From Aurantimonas coralicida (GTDB taxonomy: Bacteria; Pseudomonadota; Alphaproteobacteria; Rhizobiales; Rhizobiaceae), in NCBI GenBank assembly GCA_011050685.1, contig DRFF01000165.1:1-38081 (forward strand): a stretch of 38,081 nucleotides of DNA. Reading direction: 5' to 3'. Shown here in pieces: positions 27,178 through 36,184 of the stretch. Position numbers and translations under genes: made by a program. Each line of letters opens with the position of its first letter. Position 1 is the stretch's first letter. The notes under the pieces were generated by a model. That model had not been told where the DNA came from. It did not search any database and was given only the letters and a program-made list of their open reading frames with translations.

Positions 27178-27191
27178 TTGATCCAGGTCAA
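27178..27191 (+). promoter_or_regulatory. FixK/FNR box upstream of ttrBCA
   Basis: TTGAT-CCAG-GTCAA matches TTGAT-N4-ATCAA at 9 of 10 fixed positions and has the same CCAG core as the box at 24329. Its centre lies 92 bp before the ttrB start, so a class II promoter would start near 27226 with a leader of about 50 nt. This places tetrathionate reductase under the neighbouring FixK, or another Fnr. Confidence 0.7.
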
Positions 27192-27276
27192 AGCGTGCGT
27201 CGCAACATCGGAGCACCAACGGTCTGACGAAAGTCGTCGAACAGCGTCGGCGAATCGCGATCAGAACGGAGGCATC

Positions 27277-28056
27277 ATGGACAACGCCCGCCGACTTTTT
27301 CTAGGGCAGATCGCGCGTATCAGCGCTGGCGCGGCATTCGTGCCGTTTGCTGGCGTCGCGAACGCTGCGATCAACGAACAGCCCCCGCGCCGCGGCGGCG
27401 ACCCCGCCAAGCGCTACGCCATGCTGATCGACCTGCGCCGCTGCATCGGCTGCCAAGCCTGCACCGTATCGTGCCACATCGAAAACGAAGCGCCTTTGGG
27501 CAAGTTCCGCACGATCGTCTCGCAATACGAGGTCGAAAGCGTGGAGACGGGCGAGTTGGCCCAATTCATGTTGCCGCGCCTGTGCAACCATTGCGACAAC
27601 CCACCCTGCGTGCCGGTATGCCCGGTTCAGGCCACGTACCAACGCGAGGACGGCATCGTCGTCGTCGACAGCGACCGCTGCGTGGGTTGCGCCTACTGCG
27701 TCCAGGCTTGCCCGTATGACGCAAGGTTCATCAACGAGCGGACTCAGACCGCAGACAAATGCACGTTCTGCGCTCATCGATTGGAGGCCGGGCTGTTGCC
27801 GGCCTGTGTCGAATCCTGCGTCGGGGGCGCGCGGATCATCGGCGACCTGAACGATCCAAACAGCCAGATTTCCAGGATGATCGAGGCGCATCGAGACGAG
27901 TTGATGGTGCTTCAGCCGGAGAAGAACACGCGGCCGCATGTCTTCTATCTCGGCATGGACGAGCGATTCGTCGACCGGCCCCAGGCCGTTCCGGGACTTT
28001 GGGATGTGCGCGGCGAGGAAGGACAGGAGTTGGGTTATGAATTCGCTGAGCATTGA
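27277..28056 (+). CDS. ttrB: Tetrathionate reductase iron-sulfur subunit TtrB
   Basis: A 259-residue four-cluster ferredoxin subunit of a DMSO-reductase family enzyme. A Tat signal (NARRLFLGQ, cleavage near VANA) sends it to the periplasm. Four cysteine groups are visible in order: CIGCQACTVSC, CNHCDNPPCVPVC, CVGCAYCVQAC and CTFC...CVESC, which should bind four [4Fe-4S] clusters carrying electrons from the membrane subunit to the catalytic one. ATG 27277 has GGAGG upstream; an upstream in-frame extension would mask the signal. It overlaps the next gene by 20 bp. Similar B subunits occur in related oxidoreductases, so the TtrB name rests on TtrA. Confidence 0.85.
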   Translation: MDNARRLFLGQIARISAGAAFVPFAGVANAAINEQPPRRGGDPAKRYAMLIDLRRCIGCQACTVSCHIENEAPLGKFRTIVSQYEVESVETGELAQFMLPRLCNHCDNPPCVPVCPVQATYQREDGIVVVDSDRCVGCAYCVQACPYDARFINERTQTADKCTFCAHRLEAGLLPACVESCVGGARIIGDLNDPNSQISRMIEAHRDELMVLQPEKNTRPHVFYLGMDERFVDRPQAVPGLWDVRGEEGQELGYEFAEH

Positions 28057-29188
28057 GCTGATCGCCCCGCGCTATGGCATCGCCTGGTATCCTTGGGCCG
28101 TGCAGTATTTCTTTCTGATCGCGCTCTCCTACGGGGCGCTGTGGCTGACCGTGCCCGGCCTGATCTTCGGCAGCGATCGCTGGAAGCCGACGGCGCGGCT
28201 GGCGTTGCTGGCGGCGATGTCCACCGCCGTGGTCGCGCCCGTCTCGCTGCTGGCCGACCTGCACCAGCCGCTGCGTTTCTGGCATTTCTACGCCTATCCG
28301 ACGCCGTGGTCCTGGATGTCGTTGGGCAGCCTGTTTCTGCCGCTTTATGTCGGCTTGGTCGTGGCCTTGGCCTGGCTGGTCTGGCGCGAGCCGCTGAAAG
28401 CCTGGGCCGACGCGCCCGGGCTGCAGGGTGCCGTCGGACGCATCGCGCCGCTGGGTGGCTGGAAGAGCCCGCGCTGGCTGGTGGTGCTGATCGGATTGGC
28501 CGCGATCGTCATGTCGCTGGCGGTCATGCTCTATACCGGCGCCGAGGTCGCGGTGCTCAAGGGCCGGCCGCTGTGGCACACGGAATATCTGCCGGCGATG
28601 TTCCTCCTGACCGGGGTCATCGGTGCCGCAGGTCTGGTGCTGGTCCTCAATCGCTTTTCCGGTCTGCGCTATCTGACCGGCGGCAATCAGATGCTGGCCG
28701 TGATCCTCGGCACAACCGTTCTGGCGGGCCTCGCCGCGGCCGGATGGTTTGCCCAAGGTCTCATGCTGAACGAAGGGTCGGTGGCAGCGGCGCTCGAGTC
28801 GGTCCGCCTGAATCCCGAATGGCGAGGCGTCGCCTTCTGGGCCGCGGGCGCCGGCGTCCTGCTGTTCCTCAGCGCCGGCCTGATGGTGATCATACGGCCG
28901 CTGCGCGGCTTTCGCTGGATCGTCGGTCTCCTGGCGCTTCACGTCGCCTGGATGTTCCGCTGGACCGTGTTGATGGATGTGCAGACCGTGGCGCGAAACA
29001 GCGCCGGATACAACGACTACAGCATCTCGCTCGGGTCGCAGGGTCTTCTGGGCATCGTCGGCACTTTCGGCCTTTGGCTGGCCGTCGTCCTCATCATCAA
29101 TCTTTTCGTGCCCTGGCGCGCCGCCCTCGGCGGCCACGCGGAGGCACCCGAGACCTCGGGCATCGAAGGAGAGCCGAGCTATGGATAA
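28037..29188 (+). CDS. ttrC: Tetrathionate reductase membrane subunit TtrC (NrfD family)
   Basis: A 383-residue polytopic membrane protein with about nine hydrophobic helices, of the NrfD/PsrC quinol-oxidising family. Typical segments are PWAVQYFFLIALSYGALWL, SLLADLHQPLRFWHF (conserved acidic/His helix) and MLYTGAEVAVLKGRPLWHTE. It should oxidise menaquinol or ubiquinol and pass electrons to TtrB. ATG 28037 lies inside the ttrB end with AGGAG seven bases upstream. Its stop overlaps the ttrA start by 8 bp. It is somewhat longer than the enterobacterial protein of about 340 residues. Confidence 0.85.
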   Translation: MNSLSIELIAPRYGIAWYPWAVQYFFLIALSYGALWLTVPGLIFGSDRWKPTARLALLAAMSTAVVAPVSLLADLHQPLRFWHFYAYPTPWSWMSLGSLFLPLYVGLVVALAWLVWREPLKAWADAPGLQGAVGRIAPLGGWKSPRWLVVLIGLAAIVMSLAVMLYTGAEVAVLKGRPLWHTEYLPAMFLLTGVIGAAGLVLVLNRFSGLRYLTGGNQMLAVILGTTVLAGLAAAGWFAQGLMLNEGSVAAALESVRLNPEWRGVAFWAAGAGVLLFLSAGLMVIIRPLRGFRWIVGLLALHVAWMFRWTVLMDVQTVARNSAGYNDYSISLGSQGLLGIVGTFGLWLAVVLIINLFVPWRAALGGHAEAPETSGIEGEPSYG

Positions 29189-32100
29189 GACACGTCGCAG
29201 ACTGCTTCAGGGCGCCGTCGCCGCCGGTGGCGCGGCCACCTTCGCCGCAGGCTATGCCGAACCGCTGGAAAAGATGGCCGCCGGGCTGTCGGGCAGCGCC
29301 GGCGAAAAGCCCAAGCATCCGATCTTCGGCAATGCGCCGGCACCGGAATATCGCGTCGATCTCGACACCGGTGAGCTGACCCCCAACCCGGACCAGCGCA
29401 TGGCCTTCACGGTCTGCTACGGTTGCACGACAAAGTGCGGCGTTCGCGTCCGGATTGACAACAAGACCGGCCAGGTTCTGCGCGTGACCGGCAACCCGTA
29501 CAATCCGCTCTCGGCGGATCAGCACCTGGACCACGCAACACCAGTCAAGGAGGCGCTGCGCAGCGTCAGCGCCTGGCAGGACCAGGGACAGGAAAACCGC
29601 TCGACGGCCTGCGCGCGTGGCAATGCGATGATCGCCCAGATCACCAGCCCGCACCGCGTGACCCACTGCCTGAAACGCACCGGGCCGCGCGGCAGCGGCC
29701 AGTGGACGCAAGTCCCCTTCGAGCAGGTGATCGAGGAGATCTGCGAGGGCGGCGATCTGTTCGGCGAAGGTCCGGTGGAGGGCCTGCGCGCGATCAACGA
29801 CTACGAGACGCCGATCGATCCGGACAATCCCGAATACGGGCCGAAGACCAACCAGCTTCTGGTGATGGAGGCGACGGATTACGGCCGTTCGGCTCTGCTG
29901 AAACGGTTCGTGTTCAACGCGTTCGGCACCCGCAATTACGGCCACCACGGGTCCTATTGCGGACTGGCGTTCCGGATGGGTTCGGGCGCGGTCATGAACG
30001 ACATGAAGGGGTACGCGCACACGAAGCCGGACTTCGCCAATGCCGCTTTCGGCCTGTTCATCGGCACAGCACCCAGCCAGGCGGGCAACCCGTTCAAGCG
30101 ACAGGGACGGCTGATCGCCGAAGCCAGGGCGCGCGGCAATCTGGACTATGTCGTAGTCGACCCGGCGTTGAATGCCTCGGTCACCAAATCGGCCGGAGCG
30201 TCATCGAACTGGGTTCCAGTCCGGCCAGGCACCGATACCGCGCTCGCCATGGCGCTGATCCGCTGGCTGCTGGAGAACGACGGCTATGCCGCCGATTTCC
30301 TGGCTCTGCCCTCGGGCAAGGCAGCAAAGGCGGCTGGCGAGGTCGGTCATACCAACGCGACCCATCTGGTGGTCGTCGAGGACGGGCATCCGCGTCAGGG
30401 ATATTTCCTGCGCCGCTCCGATCTCGGACAGGTCGAAGCGGGTGCCGACGATGACGCGGCAATGGTCATGGCCGACGACCGCCTTGTATCGTCTGATGCG
30501 GCCGGCAAGGCGGATCTCTTCGTGTCGGCTCGGGCCGAGTTGCCCGATGGCGCGACGGTCGCGGTGAAAAGTAGCCTCGCCTTGCTGCTCGAATCCGCCC
30601 AGGAGCGTTCGCTGGCCGACTATGCCGCCGAGTGCGGCATCCCCGAAGCGCGGATCGTCGACATCGCGGAGCGGTTCAAGGCGGCGGGCCGCCGTGCGGT
30701 CTCGGACAGCCATGGCGGCATGATGTCGAGCACCGGATTCTACGCCACCTTCGGCGTGCAAATGCTGAATCTGCTGGCCGGGTCGATAAACCACACCGGC
30801 GGCTCCGCCCAAGGCGGCGGCAGTTTCAACGGCATGGGCAAGGGTCCGCGCTATGATCTGAAAACCTTCCCCGGCATGCGCAAGCCGAAGGGGCTCTTCC
30901 TCTCCCGCTCGGGGTTTCCCTACGAGAAATCATCGGAATACAAGCGCAAGGTCGCGGCCGGCGAGAACCCCTATCCAGCAACGGCGCCCTGGCGGTCGCT
31001 CGCGCCACCGACGCTGACCGAGCACCTATCCTCCGCGCTCGACGGCTATCCCTATCCGATCAAGGCGCTGATCGGGTGCATGGCCAACCCGATTTACGGT
31101 CAGGCCGGGTTGCACACCCTGATCGCGGAGAAGCTCGCCGACCCCAAGAAACTCGGTTTGTACGTAGCAGTGGATGGCTTCATCAACGAGACCAACCTGT
31201 ATGCCGACTACATCGTGCCGGATTCGGTGATGTACGAGGTCTGGGGGTTTACCGGGGCATGGTCGGGCAACCTAACCAAGATGACCACGGCCTGTTGGCC
31301 GGTGGTCGAGCCGCGCCAGCAGAAAACGGAGGGCGGCCAACCGGTGAGCATGGAGACGTTCTTCATTGCCACGGCGAAACAGCTGGGGCTGACCGGTTTC
31401 GGCGCGGAGGCGATCCCAGCGGCCGACGGAACCATGCTGCCGCTCGAAACCGCCGAGGATTTCTTCCTGCGGGCCGGTGCCAACATCGCCTATCAGGGCG
31501 ATCGGCTGCCGGACGCGAGCGAGGAGGATGTGGCGTTGAGCGGGCTGGACCTCCTGCTGCCCAAGATCGACGCTGTGCTTCCCGAGGAAGAGCGCGGCGC
31601 CGTCACCTATCTCTATTCCCGCGGCGGCCGCTTCCAGCCTTACAAGGCCGCGCATGATGGCGAGAACCTCGGCAATCCGTGGGAACGCACGCTCTGCATC
31701 TACAATGAAGATGTGGGCACCGCGATCGACAGCCAGACTGGCCAGCGGCACCGGGGCGTGCCCCAGTTCCGGCAGGCCGAACTGGCCGACGGCAGCCCCC
31801 TGCGCGAGGTCTATAACGAGGACGATTGGCCGTTGCTGGCGTTCTCCTACAAGTCGAACCTTATGAACTCTTACGCCATCGGGCTGGAACGGCTGCGGAT
31901 GATCAAGCCGTACAACCCCATCCTGATGCATCGCGACGATGCCGCCCCGCTCGGGATCAGCCACGGCGACACCATCCGCATCGAGAGCCCTGGGGGCGCG
32001 GTGACCGGTCTCGCGCTGGTCGGCGATGGGGTCATGCGCGGTTGCCTCGGCATCGAGCACAGCTTCGGCCACCGCGAGTTGGGCGCCGGCACCCATGTCA

Positions 32101-32270
32101 TCGATGGACAGGAGCGTCCGGGCAACGAGTGGATCGGAGCCGGAGTAAACCTCAACGACCTAGGCTTTGCCGATCCGACGCGCCGCGTCGCCGGTACATG
32201 GCTGGAGCCGATCAGCGGCGCCAGCGTGCGCCAGGGCCTGCCCGTGAGGGTCAGCCGGGCGATGGCCTGA
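29181..32270 (+). CDS. ttrA: Tetrathionate reductase catalytic subunit TtrA (molybdopterin)
   Basis: A 1029-residue molybdopterin oxidoreductase, close to the roughly 1020 residues of Salmonella TtrA. A Tat signal, TRRRLLQG, starts the protein. The [4Fe-4S] ligands are C79, C82, C86 (VCYGCTTKCGV) and C144 (STACARGN). The long GGDLFGEG...GLRAI...PKTNQLLV...FGTRNYGHHGSYCGLAFR block matches TtrA as I know it, and C260 in GSYCGLA is the probable molybdenum ligand. It reduces tetrathionate to thiosulfate in the periplasm as terminal electron acceptor. No TtrRS pair is nearby; the FixK box upstream suggests low-oxygen control. Arsenate or selenate reductase relatives are less likely given these motifs. 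Confidence 0.85.
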   Translation: MDKTRRRLLQGAVAAGGAATFAAGYAEPLEKMAAGLSGSAGEKPKHPIFGNAPAPEYRVDLDTGELTPNPDQRMAFTVCYGCTTKCGVRVRIDNKTGQVLRVTGNPYNPLSADQHLDHATPVKEALRSVSAWQDQGQENRSTACARGNAMIAQITSPHRVTHCLKRTGPRGSGQWTQVPFEQVIEEICEGGDLFGEGPVEGLRAINDYETPIDPDNPEYGPKTNQLLVMEATDYGRSALLKRFVFNAFGTRNYGHHGSYCGLAFRMGSGAVMNDMKGYAHTKPDFANAAFGLFIGTAPSQAGNPFKRQGRLIAEARARGNLDYVVVDPALNASVTKSAGASSNWVPVRPGTDTALAMALIRWLLENDGYAADFLALPSGKAAKAAGEVGHTNATHLVVVEDGHPRQGYFLRRSDLGQVEAGADDDAAMVMADDRLVSSDAAGKADLFVSARAELPDGATVAVKSSLALLLESAQERSLADYAAECGIPEARIVDIAERFKAAGRRAVSDSHGGMMSSTGFYATFGVQMLNLLAGSINHTGGSAQGGGSFNGMGKGPRYDLKTFPGMRKPKGLFLSRSGFPYEKSSEYKRKVAAGENPYPATAPWRSLAPPTLTEHLSSALDGYPYPIKALIGCMANPIYGQAGLHTLIAEKLADPKKLGLYVAVDGFINETNLYADYIVPDSVMYEVWGFTGAWSGNLTKMTTACWPVVEPRQQKTEGGQPVSMETFFIATAKQLGLTGFGAEAIPAADGTMLPLETAEDFFLRAGANIAYQGDRLPDASEEDVALSGLDLLLPKIDAVLPEEERGAVTYLYSRGGRFQPYKAAHDGENLGNPWERTLCIYNEDVGTAIDSQTGQRHRGVPQFRQAELADGSPLREVYNEDDWPLLAFSYKSNLMNSYAIGLERLRMIKPYNPILMHRDDAAPLGISHGDTIRIESPGGAVTGLALVGDGVMRGCLGIEHSFGHRELGAGTHVIDGQERPGNEWIGAGVNLNDLGFADPTRRVAGTWLEPISGASVRQGLPVRVSRAMA

Positions 32271-32315
32271 AGCAGGCGTGATATCGGCAGCGGAAGCCGA
32301 CGCGTCTTCAGCGAT

Positions 32316-32349
32316 CGCAGCCAGCTCCGAATATTCGGAGCCGGCTGCG
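32316..32349. promoter_or_regulatory. 34-bp palindrome between ttrA and the arsR-type gene
   Basis: A perfect 18-bp core, GCTCCGAATATTCGGAGC (32324-32341), is extended by seven more paired bases on each side beyond a single A-C mismatch, giving arms 32316-32332 and 32333-32349. It has no spacer and no T-run follows, so it fits a dimeric regulator operator better than a terminator, though a cruciform or terminator role for ttr cannot be excluded. It lies 46 bp after ttrA and about 100 bp before the ArsR gene. Confidence 0.5.
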
Positions 32350-32409
32350 GCAACATCTCAAGGCACCGCGAATGGAGCGACGGATTTGATGATTGGAGAC
32401 ATCGATCGC

Positions 32410-32422
32410 GGAGTAAAACTCC
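32410..32422. promoter_or_regulatory. Short inverted repeat GGAGT-AAA-ACTCC before the arsR-type gene
   Basis: A perfect 5-bp inverted repeat with a 3-bp spacer, 22 bp before the ATG at 32445. The position suits an autoregulatory operator of the ArsR protein. Confidence 0.35.
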
Positions 32423-32444
32423 ATTGCGCGCATACACGGTACCA

Positions 32445-32804
32445 ATGGGTGTCACCGTGAAAAATGAAAATAGTCCCACTGAAATTCCGGCAACGCAGCA
32501 AAAGGCGACGGCTGCGGGGAACTTACTGCGCATCCTCGCGAATGAGCGGCGGCTTCTTATCGTCGGCGAGTTGGTAAGAGAGCGGGAGGTGAACGTCGGC
32601 GCGCTCGCCCGGACGGTCGGGCTGTCGCAATCAGCCCTTTCCCAGCACCTGGCCAAGATGCGGGCGGCCGGAGTGGTCGCCTATCGACGGGAGGGCCCGA
32701 CCGTCTGGTACAGGCTCGCGACCCCCCAGATCACGGAGCTGCTTGGCACGCTCAACCGCCTCTTCGCCGGCCTTTTGGCTGAGAGGGACACAGGCCAAGA
32801 CTGA
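32445..32804 (+). CDS. ArsR/SmtB-family winged-helix repressor without cysteines
   Basis: A protein of about 119 residues. The winged helix is clear: NLLRILANERRLLIVGELV, VNVGALARTVGLSQSALSQHLAKMR with recognition helix SQSALSQHLAKMR, then the wing GVVAYRREGPTVWYRLA. No cysteine is present, so thiol-based arsenite or sulfide sensing as in ArsR or BigR is excluded; it may sense another ligand. The start is uncertain: ATG 32445 and GTG 32457 both lack a good ribosome-binding site. It follows the ttr operon and is convergent with the RND pump gene, so its target could be itself, ttr or an unlinked gene. Confidence 0.75.
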   Translation: MGVTVKNENSPTEIPATQQKATAAGNLLRILANERRLLIVGELVREREVNVGALARTVGLSQSALSQHLAKMRAAGVVAYRREGPTVWYRLATPQITELLGTLNRLFAGLLAERDTGQD

Positions 32805-32938
32805 CTCGGCGCTTTCGCCAGGTGTCAGCGCGCGTAGGACCAAGGGCGATCCTCGGCGCCCGTTCGCATGGGCAGATACGCACACGATCCGGGAGACGGC
32901 GCGGCGTCCCATCAATCTTCCTGCCCTCGACCGAGGTG

Positions 32939-35900
32939 TCAGCCGGGTGCCGCACTGCTAGGCTCTGCATCCTCTTCGGCAGCCTTCGGCGAGCCCTCCC
33001 CCCGCAGCGCCACGTAGATCGCTGGGATGACGAGCACGGTCAGCACCGTGGATGACGCAAGTCCGAACAACAGCGAGATCGCCAACCCCTGAAAGATCGG
33101 GTCGGTCAGGATCACCGCCGCGCCGATCATGGCGGCGAGCGCGGTCAAAAGGATCGGCTTGAAGCGGATCGCGCCGGCTTCCAGGAGCACGTCGGTGAGC
33201 GGGCGATCCGGGTGGCGAGTGTGGCGAATGAAATCGACCAGCAGAATGGAATTGCGCACTATGATGCCGGCGAGCGCGATGAAGCCGATCATCGACGTCG
33301 CCGAGAACGGCGCGGCGAACAGCCAGTGGCCGAACATGATCCCGATGAAGGTGAGCGGGATCGGCGTCAGAATGACCAGCGGCAGCTTGAAGGAGCTGAA
33401 CTGGGCGACGACGAGAATGTAGATGGCGAGAATCGCCACCATGAACGCCGCGCCCATGTCCCGGAAGGTCACCCAGGTGACCTCCCATTCACCGTCCCAC
33501 AGAAGCGTCGGATGGCTCTCGTCATCCGGCTGGCCGTTGAACGCGATGACCGGCTTGGGCAGATCGCCCCAATCGGCCTTTTCGATCGCGTCCGCCACGG
33601 CCAGCATGCCGTAGATCGGCGCTTCGAACGTGCCGGCGAGTTCCGCCGTGACCATTTCCGCGGCCCGACCGTTTCGTCGAAACACCGGGAGCGACGCGGG
33701 CTCGCGCGTGATCGCCACGACATCGCCGAGTTCCACGATGCCCCGCTCGCCCGGCAAGGCATTGGCGGGGACGGGCGTCGCGAGGGCCCGCTCGTCGAGC
33801 CGCTGGTCGCCCTTCGCCATTCCGATACGGATCGGGATCGGCTGACGTCCCTCGCCCCGATGCGAATACCCCACCGTGTTGCCGGAATAGAGCGCCCGGA
33901 TCGTGTCGTAGATATCACCTTGCTCGACCCGGTAGTATTCGAGATTGTCCTGATCGATGCTGGCGCGCGCGCGCGTCGCCTGAACGCCGTAGGAATCATC
34001 AATGTCGACGATGAACGGCACCGACGCGAAGGTCTCGCGCACCTTCGCGGCGACGGCCCGACGCGTCTGCGCATCGGGGCCATAGATCTCCGCCAGCAGC
34101 GTGGCGAGCACGGGCGGGCCGGGCGGCGACTCCACGACCTTCACGCTCGTGCCCTCGGGCAAATCGAGCCCGGCGAGGCGGCTGCGAATGTCCAGGGCGA
34201 CATCGTGGCTGGCCCGGTCGCGCTCGTCCTTGGGAAGAAGGTTCACTTGAACGTCTCCCATCTGCGCCGCCGCCCGCAGATAGTAGTGCCGGACCAAACC
34301 GTTGAAGTTGAACGGCGCCGACGTCCCGGCATAGGTCTGGAACGAGATGACCTCGGGGATCGGCGACATTCGCTCCACGATAGCCTGCAACGCCCGGTCG
34401 GTATCCTCGAGCGTCGAGCCCTCCGGCAGGTCGACCACGACCTGAAGGTCGCTCTTGTTGTCGAAGGGCAGAAGCTTGACGGTGACGTCCTTGGTATAAA
34501 GCAGCGTCAGCGAGGCCAGCGTCGCGATGCCCACGATGATGAGAAACAGCCAGGACCGCGCCCGCGTCTTCAGGATCGGGCGCGCGACCGCGATGTAGGA
34601 GCGGCCGAGAGGTCCGATCGAGTCGTGAACGACGTTTGATTCGCCGTGCCCACCCTTGCCGCCGAGCTTGAGCATCAGCCAAGGGGTCAGCATCACCGCA
34701 ACGAAGAAGGAAAACAGCATCGCCGCCGACGCATTGGCGGGAATCGGGCTCATATAAGGGCCCATGAGTCCGGAGACGAAGAGCATCGGCAGAAGTGCCG
34801 CCACCACCGTCAATGTCGCCACGATGGTCGGATTGCCGACCTCGGCCACCGCTTCGATCGCCGCTTCGGCGCGGCCGCGATCGTCCTTCATTGCCCAATG
34901 GCGGGCGATGTTCTCGATGACCACGATGGCATCGTCGACCAGAATTCCGATCGAGAAGATCAGCGCGAAAAGACTGACGCGGTTGAGGGTGTAGCCCATC
35001 AGCCACGAGGCGAAGAGCGTGAGCAGGATCGTCGTCGGGATCACGACGGCCACGACCATCGCCTCGCGCCAGCCGATCGCGAAGGCCACCAGCACGACGA
35101 TCGAGATGGTCGCCAAGCCGAGATGAAACAGCAGCTCGTTGGCTTTTTCGTTGGCCGTCTCGCCATAGTTGCGCGTGATCGTCATCTCGACATCCGCCGG
35201 AAAGATCTGTCCGCGCACCTGTTCCAGGCGATCGATGATCTCTTCCGCGATGACCACGGCGTTGGTTCCCGCCCGCTTGGCGATCGCCAGCGAGACCGCC
35301 GGCACGCGCTCCAAATCCTCTCCGCTCCTGCGCACCGCGGTCACCCGCGTCTCGTTGGGGTCCGTGGCGAGCACCACATCGGCGACGTCGCGCACATAGA
35401 CAGGTCGACCATCGCGGGCGGTGAGCAGAAGATTGCCGATTTCCGGAAGCGTCTGCAGCGTCTGCCCCGCGACCAGGACTTCTTGTTGGCCGCCTTCCCG
35501 GATCAATCCAGCCTGGAACGAGCGGTTGGCTCCCTGAATCTTGCCGGTGAGCTGCTGCAACGTGATCCCATAAAGCGACAAACGCTCCGGGTCCGGCTCG
35601 ACCCTGATCTCTTCGGGCTGCTGGCCAACGATGTAGGTGAGGCCGATATCGGGAAGCTTCGACAGTTCGACCTGAAGTTCGCGGGCGAGTCGGGTCAGAC
35701 CGTTAGCGGTCCAGCGTTCCGCGGCCTCCGCCGTCGGCGTCAATGTAACGACCGCGATGGCGACGTCGTCGATGCCGCGCCCGACGATCAGCGGTTCCGG
35801 GATGCCGACCGGGATACGGTCGAGATTGGCGAAAACCTTGTCGTGAACGCGCAGGATCGCCGAATCAGCGCTGGTGCCGACCTCGAACCGCGCGGTGACA

Positions 35901-36184
35901 AGGGCGCCGTCGTCCTCAGTCTGGGAATAGACGTGTTCGACGCCATTGATGCTCTTGACGATGGTTTCCAGGGGCTCGGTGACAAGCTTGACCGCATCTT
36001 CCGCCTTGAGCCCGTCGGCGCGCACCCGGATGTCGATCATCGGCACCGAGATTTGAGGCTCTTCCTCGCGCGGAAGGGAAACCAGCGCGACCAGTCCGAG
36101 CGCGAAGGCCGCGAGCAGGAAGAGCGGCGTCAACGGAGAACCGATGAAGCTCTTGGTCAGGCGACCGGCAATTCCGAGATTCAT
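32939..36184 (-). CDS. RND efflux transporter, AcrB-like inner-membrane pump
   Basis: A 1081-residue RND permease. Two halves of six helices each flank large periplasmic loops: the first helix LTPLFLLAAFALGLVALVSL, then a porter domain with SQTEDDGALVTARFE, and TM4 with the proton-relay pair D417/D418 in GILVDDAIVVIENIA. The second half carries AILAIYILVVAQFSSFKLP and GIIVRNSILLVDFI. The DD pair marks a proton-driven hydrophobic or amphiphilic compound exporter rather than a heavy-metal CusA type. It overlaps the adaptor stop as ATGA. No TolC-like outer-membrane gene is in the window, so it presumably uses one elsewhere. Confidence 0.9.
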   Translation of the reverse strand: MNLGIAGRLTKSFIGSPLTPLFLLAAFALGLVALVSLPREEEPQISVPMIDIRVRADGLKAEDAVKLVTEPLETIVKSINGVEHVYSQTEDDGALVTARFEVGTSADSAILRVHDKVFANLDRIPVGIPEPLIVGRGIDDVAIAVVTLTPTAEAAERWTANGLTRLARELQVELSKLPDIGLTYIVGQQPEEIRVEPDPERLSLYGITLQQLTGKIQGANRSFQAGLIREGGQQEVLVAGQTLQTLPEIGNLLLTARDGRPVYVRDVADVVLATDPNETRVTAVRRSGEDLERVPAVSLAIAKRAGTNAVVIAEEIIDRLEQVRGQIFPADVEMTITRNYGETANEKANELLFHLGLATISIVVLVAFAIGWREAMVVAVVIPTTILLTLFASWLMGYTLNRVSLFALIFSIGILVDDAIVVIENIARHWAMKDDRGRAEAAIEAVAEVGNPTIVATLTVVAALLPMLFVSGLMGPYMSPIPANASAAMLFSFFVAVMLTPWLMLKLGGKGGHGESNVVHDSIGPLGRSYIAVARPILKTRARSWLFLIIVGIATLASLTLLYTKDVTVKLLPFDNKSDLQVVVDLPEGSTLEDTDRALQAIVERMSPIPEVISFQTYAGTSAPFNFNGLVRHYYLRAAAQMGDVQVNLLPKDERDRASHDVALDIRSRLAGLDLPEGTSVKVVESPPGPPVLATLLAEIYGPDAQTRRAVAAKVRETFASVPFIVDIDDSYGVQATRARASIDQDNLEYYRVEQGDIYDTIRALYSGNTVGYSHRGEGRQPIPIRIGMAKGDQRLDERALATPVPANALPGERGIVELGDVVAITREPASLPVFRRNGRAAEMVTAELAGTFEAPIYGMLAVADAIEKADWGDLPKPVIAFNGQPDDESHPTLLWDGEWEVTWVTFRDMGAAFMVAILAIYILVVAQFSSFKLPLVILTPIPLTFIGIMFGHWLFAAPFSATSMIGFIALAGIIVRNSILLVDFIRHTRHPDRPLTDVLLEAGAIRFKPILLTALAAMIGAAVILTDPIFQGLAISLLFGLASSTVLTVLVIPAIYVALRGEGSPKAAEEDAEPSSAAPG

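Larger units (their letters stand above)
26888..27276. other. Intergenic region holding a terminator and the ttr promoter
   Basis: No gene is supported in these 389 bp. It holds a stem-loop terminator at 26921-26945 just after the propeller gene, an AT-rich block near 27091-27120, and a FixK/FNR box at 27178-27191 about 86 bp before ttrB. Short ORFs on both strands lack family features. Confidence 0.6.

Noticed and set aside
27836-29137. 433-codon ORF antisense to ttrB/ttrC
   Set aside because: Shadow of the ttr genes, without domain features.
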